A stretch of DNA of 64,000 nucleotides from Asanoa iriomotensis (GTDB lineage Bacteria > Actinomycetota > Actinomycetes > Mycobacteriales > Micromonosporaceae), in assembly GCF_016862515.1 (NCBI RefSeq), contig NZ_BONC01000021.1, forward strand, positions 1-64,000, written 5' to 3'. The translations under genes and the position numbers were made by a program. Each line of letters opens with the position of its first letter. Within the stretch, counting starts at the first letter, position 1. Positions 1 through 8,189 of this stretch are shown one piece after another. Below the pieces are notes generated by a model that saw only the letters and a program-made list of their open reading frames with translations, did no database searches and was not told the DNA's origin.

Positions 1-1
1 T

Positions 2-79
2 CCGCCGCAGCCCGGTCCCCACTTCGATACAGACCCGGGAACGGGCTGGTCGCAGCGGGCCAAATGCGGCATATGCTGA
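2..79 (+). CDS. possible 3' end of an upstream gene (partial)
   Basis: The second reading frame is open from the window edge to a TGA at 77-79 and would encode 25 residues ending in SQRAKCGIC. The stop lies 15 bases before the next start, an ordinary spacing here. Nothing identifies a family and the stretch is too short to prove coding, so this is only a candidate gene tail. Confidence 0.22.
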   Translation, partial: PPQPGPHFDTDPGTGWSQRAKCGIC

Positions 80-94
80 CCTTGGGAGGTCGTT

Positions 95-586
95 ATGCCA
101 AGCCAGCCCGCGCCCGGCGATCCGCTCTCATATCCCGCGCACGCTTTCCCCAACGTCGCGATCGACGTCTTCACCGCCCGCGAGTGGGAGCTGCTGGTGC
201 GGCTTCCCGGGCGGGTCATCGTCGCGGCCACCCAGGCCGGCAGTCCGGGGCGGACGGTCCGCGACGGGCTCGCGGGGCTGGAGGCGATGGCGGCCGGGCG
301 GGCCTTCGACAGCGACCTCGTCCGCGCGGTGGTCGCCGCCGTCTACACCGAGCGGCTGCCCAGCGGCACCGACCGCCCGCGCCGGGACCTCCTCGACGAC
401 TGCCGGGACGCCCTGCGCGTCCTGGGCGACCGCGCCGACCCGGCCGACTCCGCCGCCTACCGGCAGTGGCTGCAGTCGATCGCCGCGCGGGTCTGCACCG
501 GAGGCCGCGGCCCCGCCGTGGGCCAGCTCGGCCCCGGCGACCGGCGCTTCCTGGCCGACCTCGGGCACGCCCTCGGGATGGTCTGA
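95..586 (+). CDS. hypothetical protein, 163 aa
   Basis: I do not recognise this protein. It starts with ATG behind a good GGGAGG site and has no signal peptide or membrane segment, so it is probably cytoplasmic. The N-terminal part reads AIDVFTAREWELLVRLPGRV and is followed by helical, Asp/Arg-rich sequence. The pattern of a short helical protein with VIVAATQA near residue 50 is seen in small actinobacterial conserved hypotheticals, but no motif suggests a catalytic role. The SpoU methyltransferase follows 15 bases downstream on the same strand, so the two may be cotranscribed. Codon use (G/C at third positions) is normal for the window. Confidence 0.7.
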   Translation: MPSQPAPGDPLSYPAHAFPNVAIDVFTAREWELLVRLPGRVIVAATQAGSPGRTVRDGLAGLEAMAAGRAFDSDLVRAVVAAVYTERLPSGTDRPRRDLLDDCRDALRVLGDRADPADSAAYRQWLQSIAARVCTGGRGPAVGQLGPGDRRFLADLGHALGMV

Positions 587-601
587 CTTAGTCTGCCCAG
601 C

Positions 602-1225
602 GTGGAAGCAGAGGTCGAGGTCGGCGTCGGCCCGTGGGAGGGTCCGTGGCCGGCCGACCCGAAGTACGACCCGGAGCTGCTCGCCGCGGGTGACCGGCGC
701 AACGTCGTCGACCGCTACCGCTACTGGCGGCACGAGGCGGTGGTGGCCGACCTCGACCGGCGCCGGCACGGTTTCCACGTCGCGATCGAGAACTGGCAGC
801 ACGACTTCAACATCGGCACCGTGGTGCGCAACGCCAACGCGTTCCTGGCCGCCGAGGTGCACGTCGTCGGCAACCGGCGGTGGAACCGGCGCGGCGCCAT
901 GGTGACCGATAGGTATCAGCACGTCCGCCACCACCCATCGATCGAGGAGTTCGTGGCCTGGGCGCACGGCGCGGAGCTGCCGGTGATCGGGATCGACAAC
1001 CTGCCCGGCTCACGCCCGCTGGAGACCGTCGTCCTGCCGCGCCGCTGCGTGCTGCTGTTCGGCCAGGAGGGCCCCGGCCTCTCCGATACCGCCCGGCAAG
1101 CGTGTGACCAGCTCTTCTCGATCGCGCAGTACGGCTCGACCCGGTCGATCAACGCGGGCGTCGCCAGCGGCATCGCCATGCACGCCTGGATCCGGACGTA
1201 CGGCGAACCACCCCCACCGGATTGA
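602..1225 (+). CDS. SpoU/TrmH family RNA 2'-O-methyltransferase
   Basis: 207 aa, GTG start. It should transfer a methyl group from S-adenosylmethionine to a ribose 2'-OH of tRNA or rRNA in the cytoplasm. All three SPOUT signature motifs are present: NIGTVVRNANAF near residues 70-81 (with the catalytic-type Arg), LLFGQEGPGLS near 151-161, and SIAQYGSTRSINAGVASGIA near 173-192, which form the knotted SAM site. The short N-terminal extension (about 55 residues) lacks a separate L30e-like substrate-binding domain, unlike RlmB. The RNA target cannot be told from sequence. It follows the hypothetical gene ending at 586 and precedes a DUF6758 gene. Confidence 0.9.
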   Translation: MEAEVEVGVGPWEGPWPADPKYDPELLAAGDRRNVVDRYRYWRHEAVVADLDRRRHGFHVAIENWQHDFNIGTVVRNANAFLAAEVHVVGNRRWNRRGAMVTDRYQHVRHHPSIEEFVAWAHGAELPVIGIDNLPGSRPLETVVLPRRCVLLFGQEGPGLSDTARQACDQLFSIAQYGSTRSINAGVASGIAMHAWIRTYGEPPPPD

Positions 1226-1285
1226 CCGAAACTCCCTGAATGCTTGACTCGCGACCCGTACCACGGGGACGGTAGCGGGGTGGGC

Positions 1286-1978
1286 ATGTCGGTGAGTTGC
1301 CCCCGGTGCGGTGGCTCGGTGCGGCCACCGGACCTGATGCGCGCCGACTGGCGCTGCGACACCTGCGGTGACGTCCCCCCGCTGCACGTCGCCGAGCACA
1401 ACAACGCCGAGATCGTGAAGAGCGTGATCAACACGATCGCCGCCGGCACGCCGCCGGGCCGCGGGGCCGTGCCGCTCTGGTGCACCTGGCCCCTGCTGCG
1501 CGACTGGACGGTGACCGGGGTCGCCTGGGCGGGCGACGACCATTCGGGCGTACGCGCGGCCGCGCTGGCCTGCAGCGGCCCGGCACCGCTCGGCGGGGGC
1601 CCGGCCGACCTGGTGATCGTGGCCGAGGAGCTCGGTGTGGGCCTCGGCAACCGCTTGGCCGGCCTGCCCGGCACGGATCCGGGCCCTGACCTGGTGCGCG
1701 AGCTGACCCGGGCCGAGCCGGCACCCGGCGAGGCCGGCAACGCGCATGCCAAGATCAAAGTGGATGGGCACCCAACTCCACTGTGGTCCATCCCGGCCGC
1801 CGACGACCGCAGCGCGTACGTCGGCGAGGCGCGCGGAATGTGGCTTTATGCCATAGCTTGGCCAGCACACGCCGGTTACGTCCTCGCAGAGGACGTCGTG
1901 TTGCGCGACCTATGTGAATGGTTGCCGCCGGAACTCGTGTACGGTGCTCCTTCTCCGTACCTGCATGGGCTCGCCTGA
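1286..1978 (+). CDS. DUF6758 family protein with N-terminal zinc ribbon
   Basis: 230 aa from the ATG at 1286; in-frame GTG 1280 and TTG 1244 are alternatives, but ATG 1286 sits behind GGGGTGGG and gives the family-like start MSVSCPRCGG. The N-terminus has two CxxC pairs (CPRCGG and CDTCG, residues 5-34), a likely zinc ribbon. The rest contains TGVAWAGDDHSGVRAAALAC, VAEELGVGLG and PTPLWSIP...AYVGEARGMWLYAI, which I recognise as the actinobacterial DUF6758 family. Its function is not established. No membrane segment or signal peptide. It is followed by a small membrane protein gene after 118 bases. Confidence 0.82.
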   Translation: MSVSCPRCGGSVRPPDLMRADWRCDTCGDVPPLHVAEHNNAEIVKSVINTIAAGTPPGRGAVPLWCTWPLLRDWTVTGVAWAGDDHSGVRAAALACSGPAPLGGGPADLVIVAEELGVGLGNRLAGLPGTDPGPDLVRELTRAEPAPGEAGNAHAKIKVDGHPTPLWSIPAADDRSAYVGEARGMWLYAIAWPAHAGYVLAEDVVLRDLCEWLPPELVYGAPSPYLHGLA

Positions 1979-2096
1979 GTGGGGCGTTCCCGCTTGTGCG
2001 GAATGTGCGCAGTTTGTTCAACCTGAGAGCAACGACTGATACGCTGAGTCCTGCCGCGGCAAGTTGCCGGCGCCGCGCAGAGGGGGATGGGCCGCA

Positions 2097-2255
2097 ATGC
2101 TCAAGAAGATCCTCACCTGGGGCGGAATCGCCTTCCTCATTTTCTTCATTGCCTTCCGTCCTAATGAGTCCGCCGATGTCTTCAAGAACATCGGCGGCGG
2201 CATCATGGACGTCGCCGAGGGCTTCGGCGACTTCTTCACGAGCCTGGTCGCCTAG
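2097..2255 (+). CDS. small single-pass membrane protein, 52 aa
   Basis: A 52-residue protein starting MLKKILTWGG, preceded by a strong GAGGGGG site. Residues 6-20 form one hydrophobic segment (LTWGGIAFLIFFIAF), followed by a short amphipathic tail rich in Phe, Gly and Asp (GGGIMDVAEGFGDFFTSLV). Similar tiny proteins lie next to PH-domain genes in other actinobacteria as far as I recall, and here the bPH2 protein starts only 15 bases downstream. The pair is probably cotranscribed and may act together at the membrane, but no function is known. Confidence 0.8.
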   Translation: MLKKILTWGGIAFLIFFIAFRPNESADVFKNIGGGIMDVAEGFGDFFTSLVA

Positions 2256-2270
2256 GCGCCTTCGTCACCT

Positions 2271-3116
2271 ATGGACCGACCGTCCGCGCCACCTCCTGAC
2301 CCCGACGAGTCCGACCGCGAGCGTTGGGCGCGTGACAACGCGCCCACCGACGAGGGCCCGGACTACAGCACCGGCCCGGGCTACTCGCCGAGCGCCGGCT
2401 ATGCGCCAAGTGCCGGTTTCGGCGAGTCCGCCGACTACGCGCACGAGACCCGGCCACCCCGCGGCGGCTACACGGCGACCGACATCTCCGAAGAGGAGCT
2501 TGCCGGCCTCCAGGTCGACGCCTCGGGTCTGCCGCTCGGCCCGCGCCGCGTCCTGCCCCTCGAGGACGAGCCGACCCCGCTGGTCTCCCGCTACCTCTTC
2601 CCGACCGAGCGCTACCGGGGCGAGTGGAAGCGGCACTGGATCCACCTGAGCACGCCGTTGCTCGCGATCGTGCTGGCCACGTTCGTGCTCGGCTACCTGT
2701 CCGGCTTCCTGTTCCGGCAGGAGGCCACCGGCATGACCACGGCCGCGATCCTGGTCTGGGTGGGCATCTTCGGCTGGGTCGCGTGGAAGGTCGGCGACTG
2801 GTACTTCGACCGCTTCATCCTGACCAACAAGCGGGTCATGGTGGTCAGTGGCATCATCACCCGCCGGGTCGCGATGATGCCGCTGCTGCGGGTCACCGAC
2901 ATGAAATACGAGCAGTCCCCATTGGGCCGTGCGCTCAACTACGGCACGTTCGTGCTGGAGTCCGCCGGCCAGGAGCAGGCCCTCCGCGAGATCAAGCACC
3001 TGCCGAACCCCAACGAGCTCTACCTCCGGGTCGTCGAGGAGATGTACGAGCCGCAGGCGGTCGAGGCCCGACTCGGCAAGGACGCCGACGAGGCCCGCGC
3101 CGACGACGGCGCATAA
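2271..3116 (+). CDS. membrane protein with bacterial PH (bPH2/DUF304) domain
   Basis: 281 aa. Residues 1-70 are a disordered, acidic, Pro/Gly/Tyr-rich cytoplasmic tail with repeats like GYSPSAGYAPSAG. Residues 71-120 are a linker, two transmembrane helices follow at about 127-148 and 155-173, and then a bacterial PH domain at about 178-255 (WYFDRFILTNKRVMVVSGII, RRVAMMPLLRVTDMKYEQS), the YdbS/DUF304 fold. Such proteins are thought to act at the membrane; the ligand is unknown. It is 15 bases behind the 52-aa membrane protein gene. Length and two-helix topology are usual for the family. Confidence 0.85.
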   Translation: MDRPSAPPPDPDESDRERWARDNAPTDEGPDYSTGPGYSPSAGYAPSAGFGESADYAHETRPPRGGYTATDISEEELAGLQVDASGLPLGPRRVLPLEDEPTPLVSRYLFPTERYRGEWKRHWIHLSTPLLAIVLATFVLGYLSGFLFRQEATGMTTAAILVWVGIFGWVAWKVGDWYFDRFILTNKRVMVVSGIITRRVAMMPLLRVTDMKYEQSPLGRALNYGTFVLESAGQEQALREIKHLPNPNELYLRVVEEMYEPQAVEARLGKDADEARADDGA

Positions 3117-3221
3117 CGACAACCACCGATTCGCCTGCTGGGCCACAACCGTTCGCCCGTAGACCTCCCCGCGCGGGGTGTGACACCCTTCACCCACGCG
3201 CAACCCAAGGGAGGGCGTCCG

Positions 3222-3869
3222 GTGACGGACAGGCAGTCGGTCGAAGACGACTTCCGCGAGTTCGTCGCCGCCCGCTCGCCCGCCCTGCTCCGCACCGCCT
3301 ACCTGCTCACCGGTGACTGGGCCACCGCCGAAGACCTGCTGCAGACGGCGCTCACCAAGATCTATCTGGCGTGGCGGCGGTTGGGCGAGATCGAGGCCGT
3401 CGAGCCGTACGCCCGCCGGGTCCTGGTCAACACCTCGATCAGCTGGTGGCGCCGCCGCTGGCACGGTGAACGCCCGACCGAGGTGCTGCCCGAGCCGGCG
3501 GTCGCCGACCGGGTCGACGAGCAGCTCGAACGCGACGCGCTGTGGCGGCACGTGCAGTCGCTGCCCGCGCGGCAGCGCGCGGTGCTGGTCCTGCGCTTCT
3601 ACGAGGACCTCTCCGAGGCGCAGACCGCCGCGATCCTCGACATCTCGACGGGCACGGTGAAGAGCCAGACCTCCCGAGCGCTGAGCACCCTGCGCGGCCG
3701 GCTCGGTGCCGAGCGCGCCGCCGAGCAGGCCCGGGTCGACGAGCTGGCCGCACAGGCGGAGCGCTCCCGCATCCCGCGCCAGGCGCCCGCACCCGCCCCG
3801 CCGCCGCGCCCGGTGCGCGCCGCCGCCCCCCGCGTTCCCGCCCCGGCGGGAGGAGTGGAGGGGCGCTGA
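3222..3869 (+). CDS. ECF RNA polymerase sigma factor, SigE70-like
   Basis: 215 aa from GTG 3222, chosen because AAGGGAGGG lies just upstream; an earlier ATG at 3180 lacks such a site. Sigma-70 region 2 spans about residues 10-80 (FVAARSPALLRTAYLLTGDW, AEDLLQTALTKIYLAW) and region 4 about 108-160 (LPARQRAVLVLRFYEDLSEA, LDISTGTVKSQTSRALSTLR). The form matches the SigE70 group of streptomycete-type ECF factors. An Ala/Pro/Arg-rich tail of about 30 residues follows region 4 and has no known role. Its stop TGA shares one base with the ATG of the next gene, so the membrane-anchored partner downstream is translationally coupled and is the likely anti-sigma factor. Confidence 0.9.
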   Translation: MTDRQSVEDDFREFVAARSPALLRTAYLLTGDWATAEDLLQTALTKIYLAWRRLGEIEAVEPYARRVLVNTSISWWRRRWHGERPTEVLPEPAVADRVDEQLERDALWRHVQSLPARQRAVLVLRFYEDLSEAQTAAILDISTGTVKSQTSRALSTLRGRLGAERAAEQARVDELAAQAERSRIPRQAPAPAPPPRPVRAAAPRVPAPAGGVEGR

Positions 3870-5035
3870 TGCTGGAAGAAAGACTGCGCCGCGCGTTCCA
3901 CGACCAGGTCGAGCTGACCCCGGCCGGGACCGACCGCGCCGACCAGATCATCCACCGCACCCGCCGCACCAAGCGGGTGCGGAAGGCGGGCGTCTCGATC
4001 GCCTCGCTGCTGGCGTTCTCGCTGCTGGTCGGCGGGGTGCTCGGCTGGCAGCTGCTCCGCTCCCCGCGCACGGGCTACGACAACTCGGTCTTCTCGGCCG
4101 ACCCGACGGCCCGGCCGAAGCCGCTGGTGACCGCCTCGATCGACCCCGACGACGTGGCCAGCCTCGGCCTCGACCTGCGGATCGGCGATCTGCTGTGGAC
4201 CACCGACGGCCGCCGGCTCGACCTGGGCGCCAACGGCGACGTCGAACGGGCCTACCGGGTGCCGGCGGGCTGGATCTACAGCAGCGCGACCGGCGTCTTC
4301 CTCCAGCCCGTCGACGGCGCGCCGGTGCAGGTCGCACCGGAGGGCAGCCGCTGGTCGGTCAGCGAGGACGGCCGGCGGGTCGCGGTGATGACCGACGGCC
4401 AGCTCACGATGGCCGAGCTCAGCCGCGAGGGCGCGCAGGCGCGCGGCGTGATCAACGTGCCGGCCGACTCCGCGCCGACCGCCGTGCTGGGCGACCGGGT
4501 GCTGGTCGCCGGCACCGCGGCCGGCACGCGCGGCTACGAGTTCGTGCAGGTCGCCGGCGCGTCCGGCGCGGCCAACCCGGCCTGGAACGAGGCCGTATCC
4601 GGTGTCTTCGGCACCCGCAGCGACGCCGCCGTCGGGCTGGCCAAGGCCGGCGGGCAGCAACTCTGCCTCGCGGCGCTGCGCCCCGCCGGCACGGCGATGG
4701 CGGTCGACATGACCACGATCTGCGGGTTCGACCATCCCGGCGAGGACCTCACGCACACGCTCTCCCCCGACGGCGGCTGGCTGGCCCAGCCCGACGGCGA
4801 CCGGCTGTCGCTGCTGAGCGTCGACAACGCGCTGGCGGACTTCCGCTCGACGAAGGCCTGCGAGGCGGCCGGCGTGCGCTCGCCGATCTGGCTCGACGCC
4901 CGCACGGTCGTCGCGCCGTACGACGGCGGTGTGGTCCGCTGCCAGACCGACGGGGTACGCAAGCTCCTCCGGGCGCCCGCTTCGGCCGGCACCGACTGGG
5001 CACTGGTGCCCCGGTTGGGGTCTCTCGACGGCTGA
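3869..5035 (+). CDS. membrane-anchored propeller-like protein, probable anti-sigma partner
   Basis: 388 aa. A cytoplasmic N-terminus of about 40 residues (LEERLRRAFHDQVE...) is followed by one transmembrane helix at about 41-62 and an extracytoplasmic domain of about 320 residues. That domain has repeated strand-turn units such as DLLWTTDGRRLDLG, SRWSVSEDGRRVAVMTDG and TLSPDGGWLAQPDGDRLSLL, typical of TolB/WD40-like propellers. Two Cys pairs (QLCLAAL, TTICGF, KACEA, RCQTD) could form disulfides. Position and coupling to the ECF gene (TGATG junction) suggest that it holds the sigma factor inactive through its N-terminal segment, but there is no classical zinc-containing anti-sigma motif (HxxxCxxC). 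Role inferred from context only. Confidence 0.72.
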   Translation: MLEERLRRAFHDQVELTPAGTDRADQIIHRTRRTKRVRKAGVSIASLLAFSLLVGGVLGWQLLRSPRTGYDNSVFSADPTARPKPLVTASIDPDDVASLGLDLRIGDLLWTTDGRRLDLGANGDVERAYRVPAGWIYSSATGVFLQPVDGAPVQVAPEGSRWSVSEDGRRVAVMTDGQLTMAELSREGAQARGVINVPADSAPTAVLGDRVLVAGTAAGTRGYEFVQVAGASGAANPAWNEAVSGVFGTRSDAAVGLAKAGGQQLCLAALRPAGTAMAVDMTTICGFDHPGEDLTHTLSPDGGWLAQPDGDRLSLLSVDNALADFRSTKACEAAGVRSPIWLDARTVVAPYDGGVVRCQTDGVRKLLRAPASAGTDWALVPRLGSLDG

Positions 5036-5045
5036 TCAACCGGAA

Positions 5046-5077
5046 GACGGATGGATGCCGGTGGGCATCCATCCGTC
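5046..5077 (+). terminator. strong hairpin terminator after the sigma/anti-sigma operon
   Basis: A perfect 14-bp stem (5046-5059 with 5064-5077) closed by a four-base loop lies 11 bases after the stop at 5035. There is no following T-run, as is common in high-GC actinobacteria. It separates the sigma operon from the PHP gene. Confidence 0.8.
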
Positions 5078-5112
5078 TGAGGACGCGGGAGAAGCGCGAT
5101 AGCGTCGCGGCG

Positions 5113-5970
5113 ATGGACACGCGCATCGACCTCCACGCCCACTCGACCGCGAGCGACGGCACGCTGAGCCCCGCCGAGCTGATGTCCGCGGCCGTTGACG
5201 CCGGGCTCGACGTCGTCGCGATCACCGACCACGACACGACGGCCGGCTGGGCCGCCGCCGCGCAGGCCCGACCGCCGGGCCTGACCCTCGTGCGCGGTGC
5301 GGAGCTGTCCTGCCGCTGGCACGGCGCCGACCCGCCGATCTCCCTGCACCTGCTGGCATACCTCTTCGACCCGACCGTGCCGGCGCTGGTCGAGACGTTG
5401 TCACGCGTGCGTGCGGCGCGGGAAGTCCGGGCGGAGCGGATCGTCGACCAGCTCCGGGCCGACGGCTACGACGTGAGCTGGGGCGACGTGCTGGGCTACG
5501 CGGCCGGCGGCACGGTCGGGCGGCCGCACATCGCGCAGGCGTTGATCGCGGCCGGGCTGGTCCCCTCGACGGACGCGGCGTTCGCGCCGGAGTGGCTGGG
5601 GCGGCGCTACCGCGTACCCAAGGCCGAGATCGACGTCTTCGAGGCGGTCGAGCTGATCCGCGCCGCGGGCGGCGTCACCGTGTTCGCGCACCCCCGGGCG
5701 ACGCGGCGCGGCCGGATCGTCTCCGACGACCTGATCGTGTCGCTCGCCGCGGCCGGGCTGTTCGGCCTGGAGGTCGACCACGCGGACCACACGCCCACCG
5801 AACGGGCACACGTGCGGGCCCTCGCGGAATCGCTCGGGCTCGCGGCGACCGGATCGTCCGATTTTCACGGTACGCACAAGTCCGTCGCGCTGGGCGCGGA
5901 GCTGACGGCGCCTTCCGTGTACGAACGCCTGGTCGCGGCCAGCTCAGGTGTGACGCCCGCGCTTGGCTGA
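5113..5970 (+). CDS. PHP-domain phosphoesterase (RNase AM / YciV-like)
   Basis: 285 aa from ATG 5113. The metal-binding PHP motifs are all visible: DLHAHSTASDG (residues 6-16), ITDHDT (37-42), an inner Glu in RGAELSCRW, FAHPRA, and the C-terminal SSDFHG. This set matches the YciV/TrpH group of trinuclear-metal phosphoesterases, which hydrolyse 3',5'-nucleoside bisphosphates or 5' ends of short RNAs; the exact substrate here is not shown. No signal peptide. It follows a strong terminator and is 29 bases before marC, so it probably starts a new transcript. Confidence 0.88.
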   Translation: MDTRIDLHAHSTASDGTLSPAELMSAAVDAGLDVVAITDHDTTAGWAAAAQARPPGLTLVRGAELSCRWHGADPPISLHLLAYLFDPTVPALVETLSRVRAAREVRAERIVDQLRADGYDVSWGDVLGYAAGGTVGRPHIAQALIAAGLVPSTDAAFAPEWLGRRYRVPKAEIDVFEAVELIRAAGGVTVFAHPRATRRGRIVSDDLIVSLAAAGLFGLEVDHADHTPTERAHVRALAESLGLAATGSSDFHGTHKSVALGAELTAPSVYERLVAASSGVTPALG

Positions 5971-5999
5971 TCCGAGGGTCCTTCGCATACCGTGCTCGC

Positions 6000-6611
6000 G
6001 TGGATCTCAAGGTGTTCGGCGAGGTGCTTGTCACCCTGCTGGTGATCATGGACCCGCCGGGCATGGTGCCGATCTTCGTCGCGATGACCGGCACGATGAC
6101 GGACCGCGCCCGCCACCGCGCGGCCTGGCAGGCAGTGTGCCTGGCGCTCGGCGTGATCGTGCTGTTCGGCGTGGCCGGCCAGAGCCTGCTGGAGTACCTG
6201 CACGTCGACCTACCGGCGCTGCAGGGCGCCGGCGGCCTGCTGCTGATCATGATCGCGCTGGAGCTGCTGACCGGGAAGGCCGACGACCCGACGGCGCACT
6301 CGACGACGAACATCGCGCTGGTGCCGCTGGGCACCCCGCTGCTCGCCGGCCCGGGCGCGATCGTGGCGACGATGCTGTTCGTGCAGCGCTCGTCCGGCCC
6401 GGCCGACTACGTCGCCGTCTACGTGGGCATCGTCGTCGCGATGCTGGCGGTCTGGCTGGTGCTGCGCTACTCCGGCCTGGTCGTCAAGGTCCTGCGCCCC
6501 GGCGGCATCGAGGTGCTGACCCGGATCGCCGGTCTGCTGCTGGCCGCGATCGCCGTGCAGCTGATCGCCGACGCGGTGTTCGCGTTCGTGGACTCCTACC
6601 GGGCGGGGTGA
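6000..6611 (+). CDS. MarC family integral membrane protein
   Basis: 203 aa from a GTG start. Six hydrophobic segments are spread along the protein, in the MarC/UPF0056 arrangement: MDPPGMVPIFVAMT near residues 17-30, ALQGAGGLLLIMIALELLTG near the middle, and VPLGTPLLAGPGAIVATMLF in the second half, which is the conserved re-entrant motif of the family. The family's transport role is unsettled; the early link to multiple antibiotic resistance in Escherichia coli was withdrawn. It follows the PHP gene by 29 bases and is followed by a small hairpin. Confidence 0.88.
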   Translation: MDLKVFGEVLVTLLVIMDPPGMVPIFVAMTGTMTDRARHRAAWQAVCLALGVIVLFGVAGQSLLEYLHVDLPALQGAGGLLLIMIALELLTGKADDPTAHSTTNIALVPLGTPLLAGPGAIVATMLFVQRSSGPADYVAVYVGIVVAMLAVWLVLRYSGLVVKVLRPGGIEVLTRIAGLLLAAIAVQLIADAVFAFVDSYRAG

Positions 6612-6632
6612 GGGTACGGGGTTGTCGTACCC
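6612..6632 (+). terminator. small hairpin after marC
   Basis: Seven-base perfect arms (6612-6618 and 6626-6632, GGGTACG) with a 7-base loop begin directly after the marC stop codon. It may be a weak terminator or a processing hairpin ahead of the nuclease gene, whose ribosome site starts just beyond. Confidence 0.45.
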
Positions 6633-6650
6633 GTCTGGGAGGATTCTCCC

Positions 6651-7532
6651 GTGCGCAGGTCGACCTCCTCATCCACCGGCGGCCGGGCGCCGGCGCCCCG
6701 CGTCGAGCAGCTCGGTTTCGCCGGCATGCCCGAGCGGCTGTTCGTCTGCACGCCCAGCAAGCTCGGCACCTACACCGACTGCCCGCGGCGCTACCGCTAC
6801 TCCTACGTCGACCGCCCGACGCCGCCCAAGGGCCCGCCGTGGGCGCACAACTCGCTGGGCGCGAGCGTGCACACGGCGCTTCGCGGCTGGTTCGCGCTGC
6901 CCCCGGAGCGCCGCACCCGCGACGCGCTGCCGGCGTTGCTGAAGGGCACCTGGGTCCGCGAGGGCTACCGCGACGACGAGCAGGAGCGCGCCGCCTACCG
7001 GCGCGCCCTCGACTGGCTCGAGGGTTATGTCGGCGGCCTCGACCCGGCCGCCGAGCCGGTCGGCGTCGAGCGGGTGGTCGCGGTCAAGACGGCGGTGCTG
7101 GCCTTCAACGGCCGCGCCGACCGCATCGACGCCCGCGGCGACGAGCTGGCGATCGTCGACTACAAGACCGGCCGCACAGGCCTCGACAGCGACGACGCCC
7201 GCGGCTCCCAGGCGCTTGCCCTCTACGCCTACGCGGCCGAGCGGGTGTTCCGGCGGCCGTGCAAGCGGGTCGAGCTGCACCACCTGCCGTCCGGCACGAT
7301 CGCGGCGCACGACCACACCGAGGCGTCGCTGGCCCGGCAGGTCGCCCGCGCGGAAGACACGGCCCGCGACATCGTCGACGCGGAAAAGGCGGTCGCCGCG
7401 GGCGCCGACCCCGACGAGGCGTTCCCGACGACACCGGGCCCGATGTGCGGCTGGTGCGACTTCAAACGCTCCTGCCCGGCGGGCGCCGAGGTCCCCACCA
7501 AGGACCAGTGGGCCGCCATCGAGCGCTTCTAG
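6651..7532 (+). CDS. RecB-like PD-(D/E)XK nuclease with Fe-S cluster
   Basis: 293 aa, GTG start behind GGGAGGATT. It is a stand-alone RecB-type nuclease domain (Cas4/AddB group). Visible nuclease residues are H74 in GASVHTAL, an acidic residue in NGRADRID (about 154-160), D170 and K172 in IVDYKTG, and Q187. Four cysteines fit a [4Fe-4S] cluster: C44 in TDCPRRY near the N-terminus and C266, C269, C275 in MCGWCDFKRSC. It should cut or trim DNA ends, with repair or recombination a reasonable guess. No Cas genes or CRISPR repeats are nearby, which argues against a Cas4 role. The gene faces the nucleotidyltransferase operon. Confidence 0.87.
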   Translation: MRRSTSSSTGGRAPAPRVEQLGFAGMPERLFVCTPSKLGTYTDCPRRYRYSYVDRPTPPKGPPWAHNSLGASVHTALRGWFALPPERRTRDALPALLKGTWVREGYRDDEQERAAYRRALDWLEGYVGGLDPAAEPVGVERVVAVKTAVLAFNGRADRIDARGDELAIVDYKTGRTGLDSDDARGSQALALYAYAAERVFRRPCKRVELHHLPSGTIAAHDHTEASLARQVARAEDTARDIVDAEKAVAAGADPDEAFPTTPGPMCGWCDFKRSCPAGAEVPTKDQWAAIERF

Positions 7533-7621
7533 GGCCTTGTCGTGTCTCGGTGATCCCGGGACGCCGCCAGACGGCGGCTGGGCCCGTCGCAGGCCGCGTT
7601 GATCGGCAGGACCGGCCCTAG
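7529..7621. terminator. convergent-gene terminator region
   Basis: Between two facing genes, an 8-base inverted repeat (CTAGGGCC near 7529-7537 and GGCCCTAG at 7614-7621) spans both stop codons and encloses a GC hairpin with 6-bp arms at 7563-7568 and 7573-7578. It probably ends transcription in both directions. Confidence 0.5.
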
Positions 7622-8187
7622 ACCGCGTCGGCCACACGCACGCCCGGCCAACGGGTCGCGGGGCGCTGGCGGGCCAGGCGTTCGCGCGAGCGCTCGACCG
7701 TGATCCGCCGGGGGTTGGGCCGCCAGACGCCGCCGAGCAGGTCCGCCACGCCGAGCGGGGCGCACACCTCGACGCGGTCGGTCAGGCGGACGGCGACGCT
7801 GGTCGCGGTCTCGGGCCAGGTGGCGACCGCGTCCGCGACGCTGGTCAGCGGGGGCACGGCGGCGCCGCCGAAATGGTCCGCGTACCAGGTGTGCACCGCA
7901 GCCTGGTTGGTGGCCTCCCACGGCACCGCCGGCAGGAGGCCGGTCAGCAGCGCGGTCGCCGACTGGTCCCGGTCGCGGCTGAGGTCGGCCGCGTCGAAGA
8001 AGGCCACGTCGACGTCACGCACCCGAGCCGGGTCGAAGCCGGCGCCGTAGCGCTCGTCCCAGACCAGGTCCCGGAGCACGCCGGCGCCGATCCACGCCTC
8101 CGGCAACCGGGACGCCCGCACCGCGGCCAGCGCTGCCATCAACCACGGGCAGGCGCGCACGAGCCCGGCGAGGTCGGCCGTGTCCAT
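7618..8187 (-). CDS. nucleotidyltransferase family protein (COG3575/NTP_transf_6-like)
   Basis: 189 aa from ATG 8187. The N-terminal half has the nucleotidyltransferase core AWIGAGVLRDLVWDERYG (about residues 31-48) followed by the metal site RDVDVAFFDAADLSRDRD (about 57-74), with the usual DVD acidic pair. The C-terminal half contains TSVADAVATWPETATSVAVR, also typical of the COG3575/PF06042 family. The substrate is unknown; kanamycin-type adenylylation should not be assumed. It is the last gene of a leftward operon, 2 bases after the 153-aa gene. Confidence 0.82.
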   Translation of the reverse strand: MDTADLAGLVRACPWLMAALAAVRASRLPEAWIGAGVLRDLVWDERYGAGFDPARVRDVDVAFFDAADLSRDRDQSATALLTGLLPAVPWEATNQAAVHTWYADHFGGAAVPPLTSVADAVATWPETATSVAVRLTDRVEVCAPLGVADLLGGVWRPNPRRITVERSRERLARQRPATRWPGVRVADAV

Positions 8188-8189
8188 GC

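Noticed and set aside
6651-7532. The RecB-like Fe-S nuclease as a Cas4 of a defence system
   Set aside because: No cas1, cas2 or repeat array lies nearby, and stand-alone nucleases of this form are common in actinobacteria.
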